Assembly (NCBI GenBank): GCA_029936155.1
Contig: JAPYUK010000001.1
Location: 64,746 to 128,745, forward strand
Length of the DNA: 64,000 bases
Reading direction: 5' to 3'
Source of the DNA: Dehalococcoidia bacterium
GTDB lineage: Bacteria; Chloroflexota; Dehalococcoidia; Lucifugimonadales; Lucifugimonadaceae
Shown: one piece after another, positions 43,893-53,187 of the stretch
How positions within the stretch are numbered: position 1 is the first letter of the stretch
How the letters are laid out: each line of letters begins with the position of its first letter
Made by a program: the position numbers and the translations under genes
Notes under the pieces: generated by a model
What the model was told of the DNA's origin: nothing
The model's database searches: none
What the model saw: the letters and a program-made list of their open reading frames with translations, nothing else

Positions 43893-46800
43893 TGTTTGGC
43901 ACAGCCGATCGAAAACGACTGCTTGTCGGGCTCCTATTGTTGGCCGTCATCATGGGCTTGTTTCTGGCGTTCAACCGCCTGCCCAAGATCGGCATTGTTG
44001 GCGAAGATCTTGACGCTGTCAGCTCGCCAACGAGCCAGTGCTTCCAGGGTTTTTGTATAGAGCGAGATCCTGGTGTCAGTTTCGTGACTCGCTGGCTCAA
44101 GTTTTCGATCAGCTACTTACGACTGGTCACAGTGGGGATGACGTTCGCATTCGTCACAGCCGGGTTAGCAGAAGCATTCCTCTTTTCGAAGTCGATCGGC
44201 AAAGGTCTGCCAACGGCCGGAGTGTTCCGCCGAACCGTTCAGGGAGCTGCTACTGGTGGAATAATGAACCTGTGTTCAGCCTGTATTGTTCCGGTTTCAT
44301 CGGCATTTCACAGACGAGCCAGCATCGAGGGTGCAGTGGCGATGGTGCAGGGTTCGACCACGCTAAACATTCCGGCGCTCGCGATGGTTTTTTTCGTGTT
44401 TAGCCCAGTACTTGGATTTAGCCGACTGATACTTGCCGTTGTTGGCGCACTGATCATCGGACCTATCGTGGTTTTCAGTGTCAGGCGCGACCGAACTCAG
44501 TCGGTGGAGATACCTGACACGTTCGACGATCCGATAGATCGTGCCGACTGGAAAGAGGTTCTAGTTCCGGCGTTTAGGCACTGGGCGAAGGCCACTATTG
44601 GATACGCAATAAGACTTTCTCCAATCATGATTCTCGCCGGGTTCGCAAGCGGTCTCGTCATTCAGTGGCTGAGCCCTGAAGTGATCGCCACTTACCTGGG
44701 TAACGATGTACGCGGTGTATTGCTGGCCGCGACGTTCGGCGTGTTGATCAACGTGCCGCTTCTTTTCGAAATTCCTCTTGTTGCCCTGTTGCTATTGCTA
44801 GGAATGGGCACTGCGCCGGCAGCGACGTTGCTGTTCGCTGCAGCGGCTGGTGGGCCGGTTACTTTCTGGGGTTTGGCCAAGTTGATGCCTCGCAAAGCCA
44901 TCGCTACATTCGCTACGGCTACATGGGCGGTCGGCGCGTTGGGAGGCTTACTGGTGCTCGCCGGAGGTGCCTACTTCTGGGAGGACGCGAGATTGAGCGA
45001 CCGGGTTGCGAAGGCTTCTGAGCAGCGAACGGTCGAAGAGTTGTTTTTGGCGTCTGGATCGGAGGTTGTGAGCGTATTCGATTACCCGGTGATATTCGAT
45101 GGCGTGCCCGCGGCTGACGAATTCGCTCCGTTCAGGAATATTGCTCCGTTTATCGGCACCCAGGCGATGGTAGAAAACCGATATCCGGGCGTGGCGATAC
45201 TCGACTTCGACCGTGATGGTGATCTCGATTTTTATGTAACTTCGGCTGAATCAAATGCCGTGTTTCAGATAACACGTGGTGGTCCTAACAAGCTCTTCAG
45301 GAACGATGGGGATGATGTATTTACGGAGATCGCTGCCGGAGCCGGTGTCGGCGCCGCCGCGCAGAACTCGACCGCTGTGGCAGCTTGTGACCTCGACAAT
45401 GATGGCTACCAGGATCTCTACGTCGGAGCGCATGGCAGGATCGGTGACAGTCTGGACTATCGGTCAGTTACCGAAGTACCGGGACTAGCCGTCGCAGTTC
45501 AGGATCGGCTGTTCCACAACAACGGCGACGGTACTTTTACAGATATCACCGTATCGGCATTTGGCGATCACACAAACATCCGCTCGACGGCAAGTATTGC
45601 TTGTGGTGATATCGACAACGATGGCTGGCTCGATCTGTACATCGGCAACCGCGCCGACCAGGATTTCGTGCGATTCGATACTTCACGTCACCATGGTCAT
45701 TTCAATACGTTCTTCCACAACAACGGTGACTTGACTTTCTCCGATCTCACAGCTGAAGCAGGACTTGTTTCACCGCCCATTCGGATGCGGGATGTCAACG
45801 GAAACCCGATTACTTTTCCGGGCTTGAATGGTGACAACGTGGAGGGGTTCGATTTCAGCGTGGTCGATAAAAATGGACATATTGTTGGCGATCCCGCGGG
45901 TCAGACGTGGACGACATTGATGTTTGATCACGACTCGGATGGCGATCTCGATATCTGGGTCGGCGACGATGGCGACCGCTTGAAGGTTTACCAAAACGAC
46001 TCGGATGAAGACGGTATCTCGTTTACTCGTATCGAAGAGCAGCTTGGCATCGACCGGATGGGTCAATGGATGGGATTCGCTCTGGGCGACTATGACGGCG
46101 ACTCAGATCTCGATGTTTTCGTAACAAACATGGGCTTTCATCCTCTTGAACGCCCTTGGCCGGGTGAGCCTTCGGCAGACTGCGCGTATTACCACTCGAC
46201 GGCAACGGGAACATGTTTTCACGCGTTGATCGAGAACAGGGTTAATGAGGCTGCGGATCCAGATCGGGCCGGCGCATTCGTGTTCGTCGAAGGTGAGACC
46301 ATGGTCGTACCAAACGATATACTCCCGCCCACTTCCCTGGACAGCGATTTCCTACCTACCAACGACGCCTCGATCAACGGCCTTGGGGCTTATGAGTTTG
46401 GGTTCGGTACAGCGTTCTTTGATATGGATAACGATGCCGATGAGGATCTGTACTGGCTCGGCTCGCTAGCCGCACGCGGAGAGGGTCCGCAAGGAGATTT
46501 CGCACCTGGGTTTGGTCGCATGCTCCAGAACGCCGGGGATGGGACGTTCAGAGATGTAACGGTCGAATCGCACACGGTGGATGCACTGGCTATCGATTAT
46601 TCAGTGCTTGAAACCAACAACCACGATTTCAATGCCAGCAAGCAACGACTTGGTATCGAATTCCATGAGAACGGCAAGGGTGTCGCGGTTGGAGACTTGA
46701 ACGGTGACGGCTATGTCGACCTGATCGGCACAAACTCCAATGGCGAAACTTTCATGTCCGACGGTGAACGAGCGGTTGTGGGTGGCCCGCTGTTTGTGTG

Positions 46801-47122
46801 GATGAGCGCCGGGGGCGACAACAACTGGATATCGTTCAGGCTGAAGGGGCGCATGGCGATCGATGGCACCGGTTCGAACGCCGATGGAATCGGTGCGAAG
46901 GTCACAATCACTCACGCGCTTCGGAGAGAGACATCGACCATCCAGATGAAAGAGGTTCTTGGGTCATCCAGCTTCCTGTCGATGAGTTCCCTAGACGTTC
47001 ATTTTGGTCTGGGCGACGCCGACAAAATTGCAGTGACAATCGACTGGCCCAGCGGTTTGACGACTGCCTATAATGATCTGAACGTCAACCAGATCCACGA
47101 GTTCACCGAACCTGCGAACTAG
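43892..47122 (+). CDS. Permease (COG0701/ArsP type) fused to FG-GAP/VCBS repeats and an ASPIC/UnbV domain
   Basis: 1076 residues in one frame. Residues 1-365 form a multi-span permease with a Cys pair in NLCSACIVPVSSAF near 126-139 and TTLNIPALAMVFFVF, the pattern of the ArsP/DUF318 family that exports arsenicals and similar compounds. From about 430 to 940 come seven FG-GAP/VCBS repeats with calcium motifs (DFDRDGDLD, DLDNDGYQD, DIDNDGWLD, DHDSDGDLD, DYDGDSDLD, DMDNDADED, DLNGDGYVD). The C-terminus matches ASPIC/UnbV (SFLSMSSLDVHFGLG, WPSG). ASPIC/UnbV-FG-GAP proteins are normally secreted; fusion to a permease is not something I know. The C-terminal part should face outside. Confidence 0.85.
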   Translation: MFGTADRKRLLVGLLLLAVIMGLFLAFNRLPKIGIVGEDLDAVSSPTSQCFQGFCIERDPGVSFVTRWLKFSISYLRLVTVGMTFAFVTAGLAEAFLFSKSIGKGLPTAGVFRRTVQGAATGGIMNLCSACIVPVSSAFHRRASIEGAVAMVQGSTTLNIPALAMVFFVFSPVLGFSRLILAVVGALIIGPIVVFSVRRDRTQSVEIPDTFDDPIDRADWKEVLVPAFRHWAKATIGYAIRLSPIMILAGFASGLVIQWLSPEVIATYLGNDVRGVLLAATFGVLINVPLLFEIPLVALLLLLGMGTAPAATLLFAAAAGGPVTFWGLAKLMPRKAIATFATATWAVGALGGLLVLAGGAYFWEDARLSDRVAKASEQRTVEELFLASGSEVVSVFDYPVIFDGVPAADEFAPFRNIAPFIGTQAMVENRYPGVAILDFDRDGDLDFYVTSAESNAVFQITRGGPNKLFRNDGDDVFTEIAAGAGVGAAAQNSTAVAACDLDNDGYQDLYVGAHGRIGDSLDYRSVTEVPGLAVAVQDRLFHNNGDGTFTDITVSAFGDHTNIRSTASIACGDIDNDGWLDLYIGNRADQDFVRFDTSRHHGHFNTFFHNNGDLTFSDLTAEAGLVSPPIRMRDVNGNPITFPGLNGDNVEGFDFSVVDKNGHIVGDPAGQTWTTLMFDHDSDGDLDIWVGDDGDRLKVYQNDSDEDGISFTRIEEQLGIDRMGQWMGFALGDYDGDSDLDVFVTNMGFHPLERPWPGEPSADCAYYHSTATGTCFHALIENRVNEAADPDRAGAFVFVEGETMVVPNDILPPTSLDSDFLPTNDASINGLGAYEFGFGTAFFDMDNDADEDLYWLGSLAARGEGPQGDFAPGFGRMLQNAGDGTFRDVTVESHTVDALAIDYSVLETNNHDFNASKQRLGIEFHENGKGVAVGDLNGDGYVDLIGTNSNGETFMSDGERAVVGGPLFVWMSAGGDNNWISFRLKGRMAIDGTGSNADGIGAKVTITHALRRETSTIQMKEVLGSSSFLSMSSLDVHFGLGDADKIAVTIDWPSGLTTAYNDLNVNQIHEFTEPAN

Positions 47123-47132
47123 TTAGTTTGAA

Positions 47133-48614
47133 CTACGATTCCTCGTCAGCCCGTTTCGGCTTGGTAGCGATCGCGAGCGCAAGTCCCATCAACGAGAACA
47201 CTGTCACAAGTATGTAGGCGTACTTCCAGCCGTTCATGAACGAAGCACTAGCGGCGGCGTCGCCAGTAATGTCGCTCAGCGGAATGTCGAACCCGTCGGA
47301 GACCATCACTCCTACAACTACGGCTGAAGCTATCGCCTGCCCCGCCACGTTGCCGACATTCCTCGTGAGGTTTGTCAACGCACCAACAACACCGAAAGAT
47401 TCTTTAGGCACGCTACCCAGAATGGTGCTGTTGTTAGGCACTCCCCATAGTCCCATCGCAAGTCCGTTGAACAGAAGCACGACCATGACGATCCACATCG
47501 GTGTCTCGGCCGTGAACGTCATGAATGCGATTGCCGTAAATATCAGCAGCGAGAAACCGACTATCGTGAACGGTCTTTCACCAAGTTTGTCTCCCATGCG
47601 ACCTGAAGAGCTCGCAGCAACTGCCATACCAAGAGAGCTGAGGAAGAGAATTCCTCCGGCGAGGGCCTCGCCGATATCGCGCAGGCTGATGAGATAGATG
47701 GGCATCATGAATCGGACGGCTGTCGTTCCCAAGAATCCCAAAAATCGTGTCGCAACGGCCATCGAAAATACGATGTTCTTGAACATTCTCAATTCGAGCA
47801 TCGGTGCATCGGATTTGAGTTCCCACCAAATGAAATATGCGAATAACGAAACGGCCGAAGCTGCACCACCGAGAATCAGCGGAGAAACGATTGGAACGCC
47901 AAACGGATTGTTGATAAGGATCACGACGAGCGTGATGGTGATGCCAGAAACGATTGCTCCCATCCAGTCGAATGCCGGTCGAGGACCGGTTCGTTGCTGG
48001 CTAACGATCTTCTCGTCAAGAATGAAGTACCCGGCGATGAAGGCGATTCCGATCGGTATGGTCAATATGTAGAACAGTGCCTGCCACGGTAGGAATTGCA
48101 GTACTAGACCTGCGATAACCGGGCCCATAGCCCCGCCGACTGCGACAGCTGTTGTCTGTGCGCCAATCGCTTTTCCGCGTTCACGTGCAGGAAATACCGA
48201 GAGGACCATGGCTGTTCCGACCGACTGACCCATCGAGTTGCCAATAGCGGTAAATGTTCTCGCGGCTATCAGCAGTCCAAACGTTGGAGCAAGGCCTGTG
48301 AATACCGACCCACTGCCGAAAAGAACGAGACCAATTAGGTGGGTTCTCTTGCGACCGATGATGTCGGCCATCCTGCCCATCGGCATCATGAATGCGCTGA
48401 TAGTCAGTCCTTGGACAATCACCACCCATGAAGCCGATCGCAGGGTTACGCCGAAGGTGTCGGCAATTTGCGACAAAGCAAGGAACACCATTCCCATGCT
48501 GGCGACCATCGTGAAAAACGAGATGCCGATAGCGATAAACGCTTTCCATTTGTAAGCGTCGAGTGGATCAGGCTGTTGAGCAGGCGTCTGCGGTGATGTT
48601 GCGGTCTCCCTCAA
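47133..48614 (-). CDS. MFS transporter, DHA2 (14-span drug:H+ antiporter) type
   Basis: 493 residues, highly hydrophobic. The first loop holds motif A as GRMADIIGRKRTH, and RERGKAIG follows later, as in EmrB/QacA-like exporters. About 14 spans fit by eye. The gene converges with the permease fusion, with only 10 nt between stops. Likely exports drugs, acids or toxic intermediates; no regulator gene is next to it. Confidence 0.85.
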   Translation of the reverse strand: MRETATSPQTPAQQPDPLDAYKWKAFIAIGISFFTMVASMGMVFLALSQIADTFGVTLRSASWVVIVQGLTISAFMMPMGRMADIIGRKRTHLIGLVLFGSGSVFTGLAPTFGLLIAARTFTAIGNSMGQSVGTAMVLSVFPARERGKAIGAQTTAVAVGGAMGPVIAGLVLQFLPWQALFYILTIPIGIAFIAGYFILDEKIVSQQRTGPRPAFDWMGAIVSGITITLVVILINNPFGVPIVSPLILGGAASAVSLFAYFIWWELKSDAPMLELRMFKNIVFSMAVATRFLGFLGTTAVRFMMPIYLISLRDIGEALAGGILFLSSLGMAVAASSSGRMGDKLGERPFTIVGFSLLIFTAIAFMTFTAETPMWIVMVVLLFNGLAMGLWGVPNNSTILGSVPKESFGVVGALTNLTRNVGNVAGQAIASAVVVGVMVSDGFDIPLSDITGDAAASASFMNGWKYAYILVTVFSLMGLALAIATKPKRADEES

Positions 48615-48723
48615 GCGATGAGGTCTGCTTCAACAGGACGATGGTTTTTTGGCATGGGCGCCATACTACTCCCGCCCCGACACCAAAATGCAAGTCGAAT
48701 GTTTTGATTGAGGCAAATGGACG

Positions 48724-49902
48724 CTATGTCGCTCGCTGCTCAATCCAGTCGAGGTCGAACTCGAAGCCGAATCCGGGTGCGTTGGACGGTGTGAGATATC
48801 CGTCTTTGATAACCGGAGTACCCGGCAACACAACGAGTTCCTCAAGTGGCACTCCTGGAGGGGCAACGCCTTCGGAGCGCTCAGCCCACATCACCGATGA
48901 CATCGCGTACGCAAGGTGTTGACCATACGGGTAGTTCGTGCTTGCGTGAGGGATGACGGTAAGTCCGTGCGCCTCTGCCAGATGGCAGATTTTGATACCG
49001 GCGGTTAGGCCTCCAACCCATTGCAGGTCGGGCTGGAAGATGTCTACAAGACCGTGGCTGGCCGCGAGTGCGAACGGGTGGATCGAGTACCAGTGTTCGC
49101 CGGTTGCAAGCGTCTGATAGGGAATACGTTGGCGGAGATTGAAGTAGCTGTCCATATCTTCTGGCAGCATGTAGTCCTCAAGCCATTTAATGTTGTAGGG
49201 GCGCAAGCGCTCGGCAAGACGAACCATATAGTCGGTGTTCATCGACATCCAACAATCGACGGCGATTTCTACGTCATCGCCAACCTGCTCACGGGTTTTC
49301 ACAACCAATTCTTCTGTTCGGTTCAACCCCGGCAGTCCAGCGTCGGGTCCTTCACGCAGGAAGAGTTTTACTGCCTTGAAGCCGAGTTCGAGGAACCAGT
49401 CGATCGAGTTCTCGGTGCCATACGAGAGATCGGTGTTACTGGCATAGCAAAATATCTTTTCTTTCTGCGGCCCACCAATTATTTCGTAGACCGGTCTGTT
49501 GAGCAGCTTGCCCTTGAGATCCCAGAGTGCGTTGTCGACAGCACTTATGGCGAAGCTGGAAACACCTGCCGTTCCATAAGGGGATGTCGCCTTCTGCATG
49601 AGATCCCAAACCCGCTCGGTCGCCATGCAGTTTTCGCCCTCGATCACAGGGCCGATGTGGTCGTTGATGAGGGGGACGGTAACACCGCTGTGGAGCGTAA
49701 GTCCAAATCCCCATGTACCGTCTTCAGCGGTGACGACACACGCTGTTCGCTTCCAGTTGTTGCCCCAGTCGGATCGCTTCAGCTCAGGGTAGCGTTGCAT
49801 CGGGCTGACAAAGCCGTTGGTTTCGATCTTGGGAACACGGGGCTTTGTCGTAGGGCGTGGCGTTACGTCGACTTCGATGGCTTTGACTGAGGCTATTTTC
49901 AT
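48724..49902 (-). CDS. Enolase-superfamily acid-sugar dehydratase, L-rhamnonate dehydratase-like
   Basis: 392 residues. Metal ligands D216 (AVDCWMS), E242 (LEDYMLPED) and E269 (ATGEH), with H319 (IPHAS) and D292 as the general base pair. The LEDY/GEH and DCWM patterns are those of the RhamD branch. The position of the second-strand lysine reads KLF rather than KxK, as expected in that branch. It probably dehydrates L-rhamnonate or a similar 6-deoxy or pentonic acid; the downstream aldolase is not in the window. Confidence 0.82.
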   Translation of the reverse strand: MKIASVKAIEVDVTPRPTTKPRVPKIETNGFVSPMQRYPELKRSDWGNNWKRTACVVTAEDGTWGFGLTLHSGVTVPLINDHIGPVIEGENCMATERVWDLMQKATSPYGTAGVSSFAISAVDNALWDLKGKLLNRPVYEIIGGPQKEKIFCYASNTDLSYGTENSIDWFLELGFKAVKLFLREGPDAGLPGLNRTEELVVKTREQVGDDVEIAVDCWMSMNTDYMVRLAERLRPYNIKWLEDYMLPEDMDSYFNLRQRIPYQTLATGEHWYSIHPFALAASHGLVDIFQPDLQWVGGLTAGIKICHLAEAHGLTVIPHASTNYPYGQHLAYAMSSVMWAERSEGVAPPGVPLEELVVLPGTPVIKDGYLTPSNAPGFGFEFDLDWIEQRAT

Positions 49903-50020
49903 ATGACGTAATTTCCTGTTTAGTGGCGACTTGCGAATGCTGGGCGGACTTTACAGGAATATTGATTGGTTGATGGTGTGGTCGGTTTTCTAGTGATGTT
50001 GATCCATCTGACTATGAAAT

Positions 50021-50150
50021 ACCCATTCCCCGAGCGGAGTCAGCAGAGTCAAGGGATCTGGCGAGGTCGTGCAAGGCAGTGGGCTAGCATGGTCGGTGAA
50101 TCCGCTGAGGTCCCTCCACTTCGCTACGCTTCGGTCGGGAAATCGGGTAG
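50021..50150. repeat. Dispersed intergenic repeat, copy B
   Basis: The left half (CCCGAGCGGAGTCAGCAGAG to ATCTGG) aligns with copy A. The right half, read on the minus strand, shares GCGTAGCGAAGTGGAGG exactly with copy C at 52976-52992. It is non-coding and fills most of the 337-nt gap between two enolase-superfamily genes. Confidence 0.6.
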
Positions 50151-50187
50151 TTTATTATCTAAAAAAGCTCGTAGCAATAGAAGAATT

Positions 50188-50230
50188 CTCCCTTAATCTT
50201 TCCTGCTCCCGGCGGGAAAGATTAAGGGAG
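50188..50230. repeat. Long perfect hairpin downstream of the GalD-like gene
   Basis: A 16-bp perfect inverted repeat, CTCCCTTAATCTTTCC (50188-50203) with its complement at 50215-50230, around an 11-nt loop. It ends 10 nt past the stop of the minus-strand gene at 50240. The minus-strand side lacks a clear T-run, so it may be a terminator, an mRNA 3'-end stabiliser or a small repeat element. Confidence 0.7.
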
Positions 50231-50239
50231 TAGGCGAAA

Positions 50240-51394
50240 TTATTCGCCGCGGAACTGTTCGTCGGAGTTTGCGCGGAGGAAGTCCATGTTCATCTCGATT
50301 CCGAGTCCTGGGCCATCCGGCATGTGCAGCCTGCCCTCTCGGACATCAAGCGGCGTCTGAATAAACTGGTCGTAGGCTCCCAATCGATGTCGAGCCGTCT
50401 CGAGCTTGTAGAAATTAGGTACGCTCATCATCACCTGCGCACCCGCCAGAATGTTGATGGGACCACTGGCGTCGTGAGGTGATATTGGCACATAGTAGGC
50501 CTCTGCCATCGTCGAGATTTTCTTTAGCTCCGAGATGCCACCTGTCCAGGTGACATCGGGCATCAGGAAATCGGCCAAATCCTGCTCAAGCACCGCGACG
50601 AATTCCCAGCGAGTGTGGAGACGCTCACCAACCGATATCGGTAGTTCAATCTGATTGCGAACGTTCTTGAGCGCATGAGTGCTTTCGACTGGCACCGGCT
50701 CTTCCCACCAGTGGATGTTGGACGGTGCGACGCTACGTGACAGTCGAACAGCTGTTGGCACGTCGAAGCGACCGTGTGCGTCGATCAGCAGCTCCATGTC
50801 GGGGCCTGCACCCTCGCGAATTGCGGCGGTGATTTGGTTCCCTTCTGCCTCGCCGCTGGCAGTCATCGTGCCACTGAGATAACCGTTGCTTTCTTCGACC
50901 ATGTGCGGATACGGATCGAACTTCATGGCCGTGTGCCCGGAGTCCGCAATTTCTTTTGCCTGTCGCTTCGCTTCATCGGGTCCGATATTAGGATCAGGAT
51001 GGGTATAGAGCTCGATGTTTTCTCGAACCGGTCCTCCGAGCAGGTTGTAGATCGTCTCATTCATCGCCTTGCCGCGAATGTCCCAGAGTGCGATATCGAT
51101 ACCGCTGATGGCGTTCGTCGAGGCTCCCCGCGAGCCCATGTAGGTGAAGCGCCGAAAAATCTTGTTCCAGATCTGCTCAATGTTGAAAGGGTTGTCACCG
51201 ACTATCAGCGGATTCAGCTGTTGCAGCACTGCGCACACGGCACGGTTCGCCACTGGGTGGGTTGTCGTAACTTCTCCCCAACCGGTAATTCCTTCGTCGG
51301 TCTGCACTTCAACGAAAATGTATTCGCCCTGCCTGCCAAAGTTGTAGGCGGCGGTTGCAAGTAGTAGCCAGGGCGTGACTTTGGTGATTTTCAT
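50240..51394 (-). CDS. Enolase-superfamily acid-sugar dehydratase, galactonate dehydratase-like
   Basis: 384 residues. K158-x-D160 (MKFDPY), D205 and H207 (IDAHGRF), E232 (WEEP), E257 (GERL), D280, and H307 (SPHDASGP), the set typical of D-galactonate dehydratase and close relatives. The N-terminal cap has the usual GWGEVTTTHP loop. Likely converts an aldonic acid to the 2-keto-3-deoxy acid. It is single and followed by the long hairpin. Confidence 0.85.
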   Translation of the reverse strand: MKITKVTPWLLLATAAYNFGRQGEYIFVEVQTDEGITGWGEVTTTHPVANRAVCAVLQQLNPLIVGDNPFNIEQIWNKIFRRFTYMGSRGASTNAISGIDIALWDIRGKAMNETIYNLLGGPVRENIELYTHPDPNIGPDEAKRQAKEIADSGHTAMKFDPYPHMVEESNGYLSGTMTASGEAEGNQITAAIREGAGPDMELLIDAHGRFDVPTAVRLSRSVAPSNIHWWEEPVPVESTHALKNVRNQIELPISVGERLHTRWEFVAVLEQDLADFLMPDVTWTGGISELKKISTMAEAYYVPISPHDASGPINILAGAQVMMSVPNFYKLETARHRLGAYDQFIQTPLDVREGRLHMPDGPGLGIEMNMDFLRANSDEQFRGE

Positions 51395-51658
51395 AGAAGC
51401 CTCTCTATCCTGTTCGAGTTGGCGGTCATCACAGCATGTTATGAATTAAGTCGTGTGTGAATTTCACGTCAAGTTTCACAGCGAATTTGAGTAACGACAA
51501 GTAGCATATCGCCGTCCACGTTGATTTTTGCGATTCACAGATTATTCTTGCCGAAATCGCCTCGTCGAAGCCTGGAAGCGAATATCCTCAACGATTCCGC
51601 TGTCGCTCCTAGACGGCCCGAAGCTGGTATGCACTTATTGAAAAGGGACGACTGAACA

Positions 51659-52921
51659 ATGTTGTCGACGACGACGAATTCTCACGAACGGCAAAACGTC
51701 GTGATCATTGGAGCAGGATCCGCCGGGCTGGCGACAAGCTATTTCCTCAGTGAGAAAAATATCGATCACGTTGTCCTGGAACGGGGTGAAGTCGGTAATA
51801 CTTGGAATGTCGAACGATGGGACGGGTTTCATCTAGTGAATCCAAACTGGGCGGTTCGACTGCCTGGGTTTCACTATGTTGGCGAGGAGCCTGAGGGCTA
51901 TCTGTCGAAGCGCGAAACGATCGACTACCTGCAGGATTACGCGAAGCATTTCGACGCGCCGGTTCGAGCCGGTATTGAGGTCGAGACTCTCGGACAGCAC
52001 GGCGATGCCTATCGTCTGACGACCAGCTCAGGTCATATGATCGAGGCCCGGTGTGTCGTGGTGGCAACCGGTGCGTTCGGTGTTCCGAAGACGCCTGATT
52101 TTTCGTCGGGTCTGAGTTCTTCTGTCACGCAGATCCATTCGGCTGAGTACAAGAATCCGAAGACTCTGTACGACGGCGGAGTACTGGTTGTGGGTTCTGG
52201 TCAATCGGGGGCACAAATCGCCGAGGAGTTGCTCCAGGCGGACAAGCAAGTATGGCTATCGGTGGGCAATGCTGGAAGACGCCCGCGGCGCTACAGAGGG
52301 CGAGACTCGTCATGGTGGAACTACACGATGGGCAATTTCGACAAGACGATCGAAAATGTGGAATCGATCGATAGCGCACGTTTCGGTTCGTCATCGCACA
52401 CCAGTGGTGCCGGCGGAGGTCATGATATTTACCTACGGCAGATGGCCAAGAACGGCGTCACGCTGGTGGGTCCGGTGACTGGCGGCGACGACGTTACGAT
52501 TTCACTTCGAACTGATCTGAAGGAAATTCTGGATGCTGTTGACGCCCACCCGATCCAGTGGAAACAAGGTGTTGATGAGTACGTCGAGAAGCACGGCATC
52601 AAGGTGCCGATGGACGATACGGTCGATCCACCGGGGATTAAGCACTGGCCGAAGGGCGCAGTTCTGAGTGAGCTTAACTTAGTCGAAGCCGGGATCAAGA
52701 CCATCATATGGTCGACGGGATTTAAGTACGACTTCGACTGGATCAAGCTTCCGATCACAGGTGAGCACAATTTTCCGATTCAGCGGCGGGGCGTCACCGA
52801 ATATTCTGGGCTTTATTTCATGGGACTGCAGTGGATGTATGGGTCTAAGTCGGCGCAGTTTATTGGAGTCGGTGAAGATGCGGAGTACGTCGCAGGCCAT
52901 GCAGCTGAGCGGTTTGGATAA
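51659..52921 (+). CDS. Flavin-containing monooxygenase / Trk-like oxidoreductase
   Basis: 420 residues with two dinucleotide sites: FAD at VVIIGAGSAGLATSYFLS and NADPH at VLVVGSGQSGAQIAEELLQ. Other group-B monooxygenase landmarks are GEVGNTWNVERWDGFHLVNP and VVVATGAFGVPKTP. Such enzymes oxygenate small or recalcitrant organic compounds, including amines, ketones and sulfides. The exact FxGxxxHxxxY motif of canonical FMOs is not intact, so the substrate class is open. ATG 51659 follows AAAGGGACGAC. Confidence 0.87.
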   Translation: MLSTTTNSHERQNVVIIGAGSAGLATSYFLSEKNIDHVVLERGEVGNTWNVERWDGFHLVNPNWAVRLPGFHYVGEEPEGYLSKRETIDYLQDYAKHFDAPVRAGIEVETLGQHGDAYRLTTSSGHMIEARCVVVATGAFGVPKTPDFSSGLSSSVTQIHSAEYKNPKTLYDGGVLVVGSGQSGAQIAEELLQADKQVWLSVGNAGRRPRRYRGRDSSWWNYTMGNFDKTIENVESIDSARFGSSSHTSGAGGGHDIYLRQMAKNGVTLVGPVTGGDDVTISLRTDLKEILDAVDAHPIQWKQGVDEYVEKHGIKVPMDDTVDPPGIKHWPKGAVLSELNLVEAGIKTIIWSTGFKYDFDWIKLPITGEHNFPIQRRGVTEYSGLYFMGLQWMYGSKSAQFIGVGEDAEYVAGHAAERFG

Positions 52922-52944
52922 GCATCGCCGAACACTCCATATCC

Positions 52945-53065
52945 CGACCGCTGGGTCTCCTGAGTCAGTCGAAGGGCGTAGCGAAGTGGAGGAACCTTCG
53001 GTGGATGAGTGGCGAGTAGCGCCCCCCCTCGTCAGAGATCCTGAATCAAGTCCAAGATGACGTAC
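52945..53065. repeat. Dispersed intergenic repeat, copy C
   Basis: Contains GCGTAGCGAAGTGGAGG (exact match to copy B on the other strand) and ATCCTGAATCAAGTCCAAG followed by ATGACG, which aligns with copy A. Non-coding, lying between the monooxygenase gene and the terminator that follows. Confidence 0.6.
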
Positions 53066-53110
53066 GATGGTTGTGCTGTTATCAGGGAGTTAATAATTTC
53101 CAGCGGACAT

Positions 53111-53150
53111 AAAAACAGCCCACAGCCGAATATTGGCTGCGGGCTGTTTT
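53111..53150. terminator. Terminator hairpin, probably bidirectional
   Basis: AAAAACAGCCCACAGCC (53111-53127) pairs with GGCTGCGGGCTGTTTT (53135-53150) with one mismatch. A and T runs flank both sides. It lies 38 nt beyond the stop of the minus-strand MmpL gene, and also past the plus-strand monooxygenase gene. Confidence 0.85.
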
Positions 53151-53187
53151 GCTATTCAATTGACTGATGTTAGTCAGCAGTGCCGAA

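Noticed and set aside
43450-44100. 217-residue N-terminal extension of the MenC-like enzyme
   Set aside because: The extension has low-complexity composition and no family similarity, and it lies antisense to the permease fusion; MKIDSL at 43449 matches the family start.
49021-49890. 289-residue plus-strand open frame
   Set aside because: It is fully antisense to the RhamD-like gene, which has an intact active site; the frame has no ribosome-binding site or family motif.
20551-53065. CRISPR-like spaced repeats
   Set aside because: The repeats are three degenerate, widely separated intergenic copies without regular spacing or cas genes.
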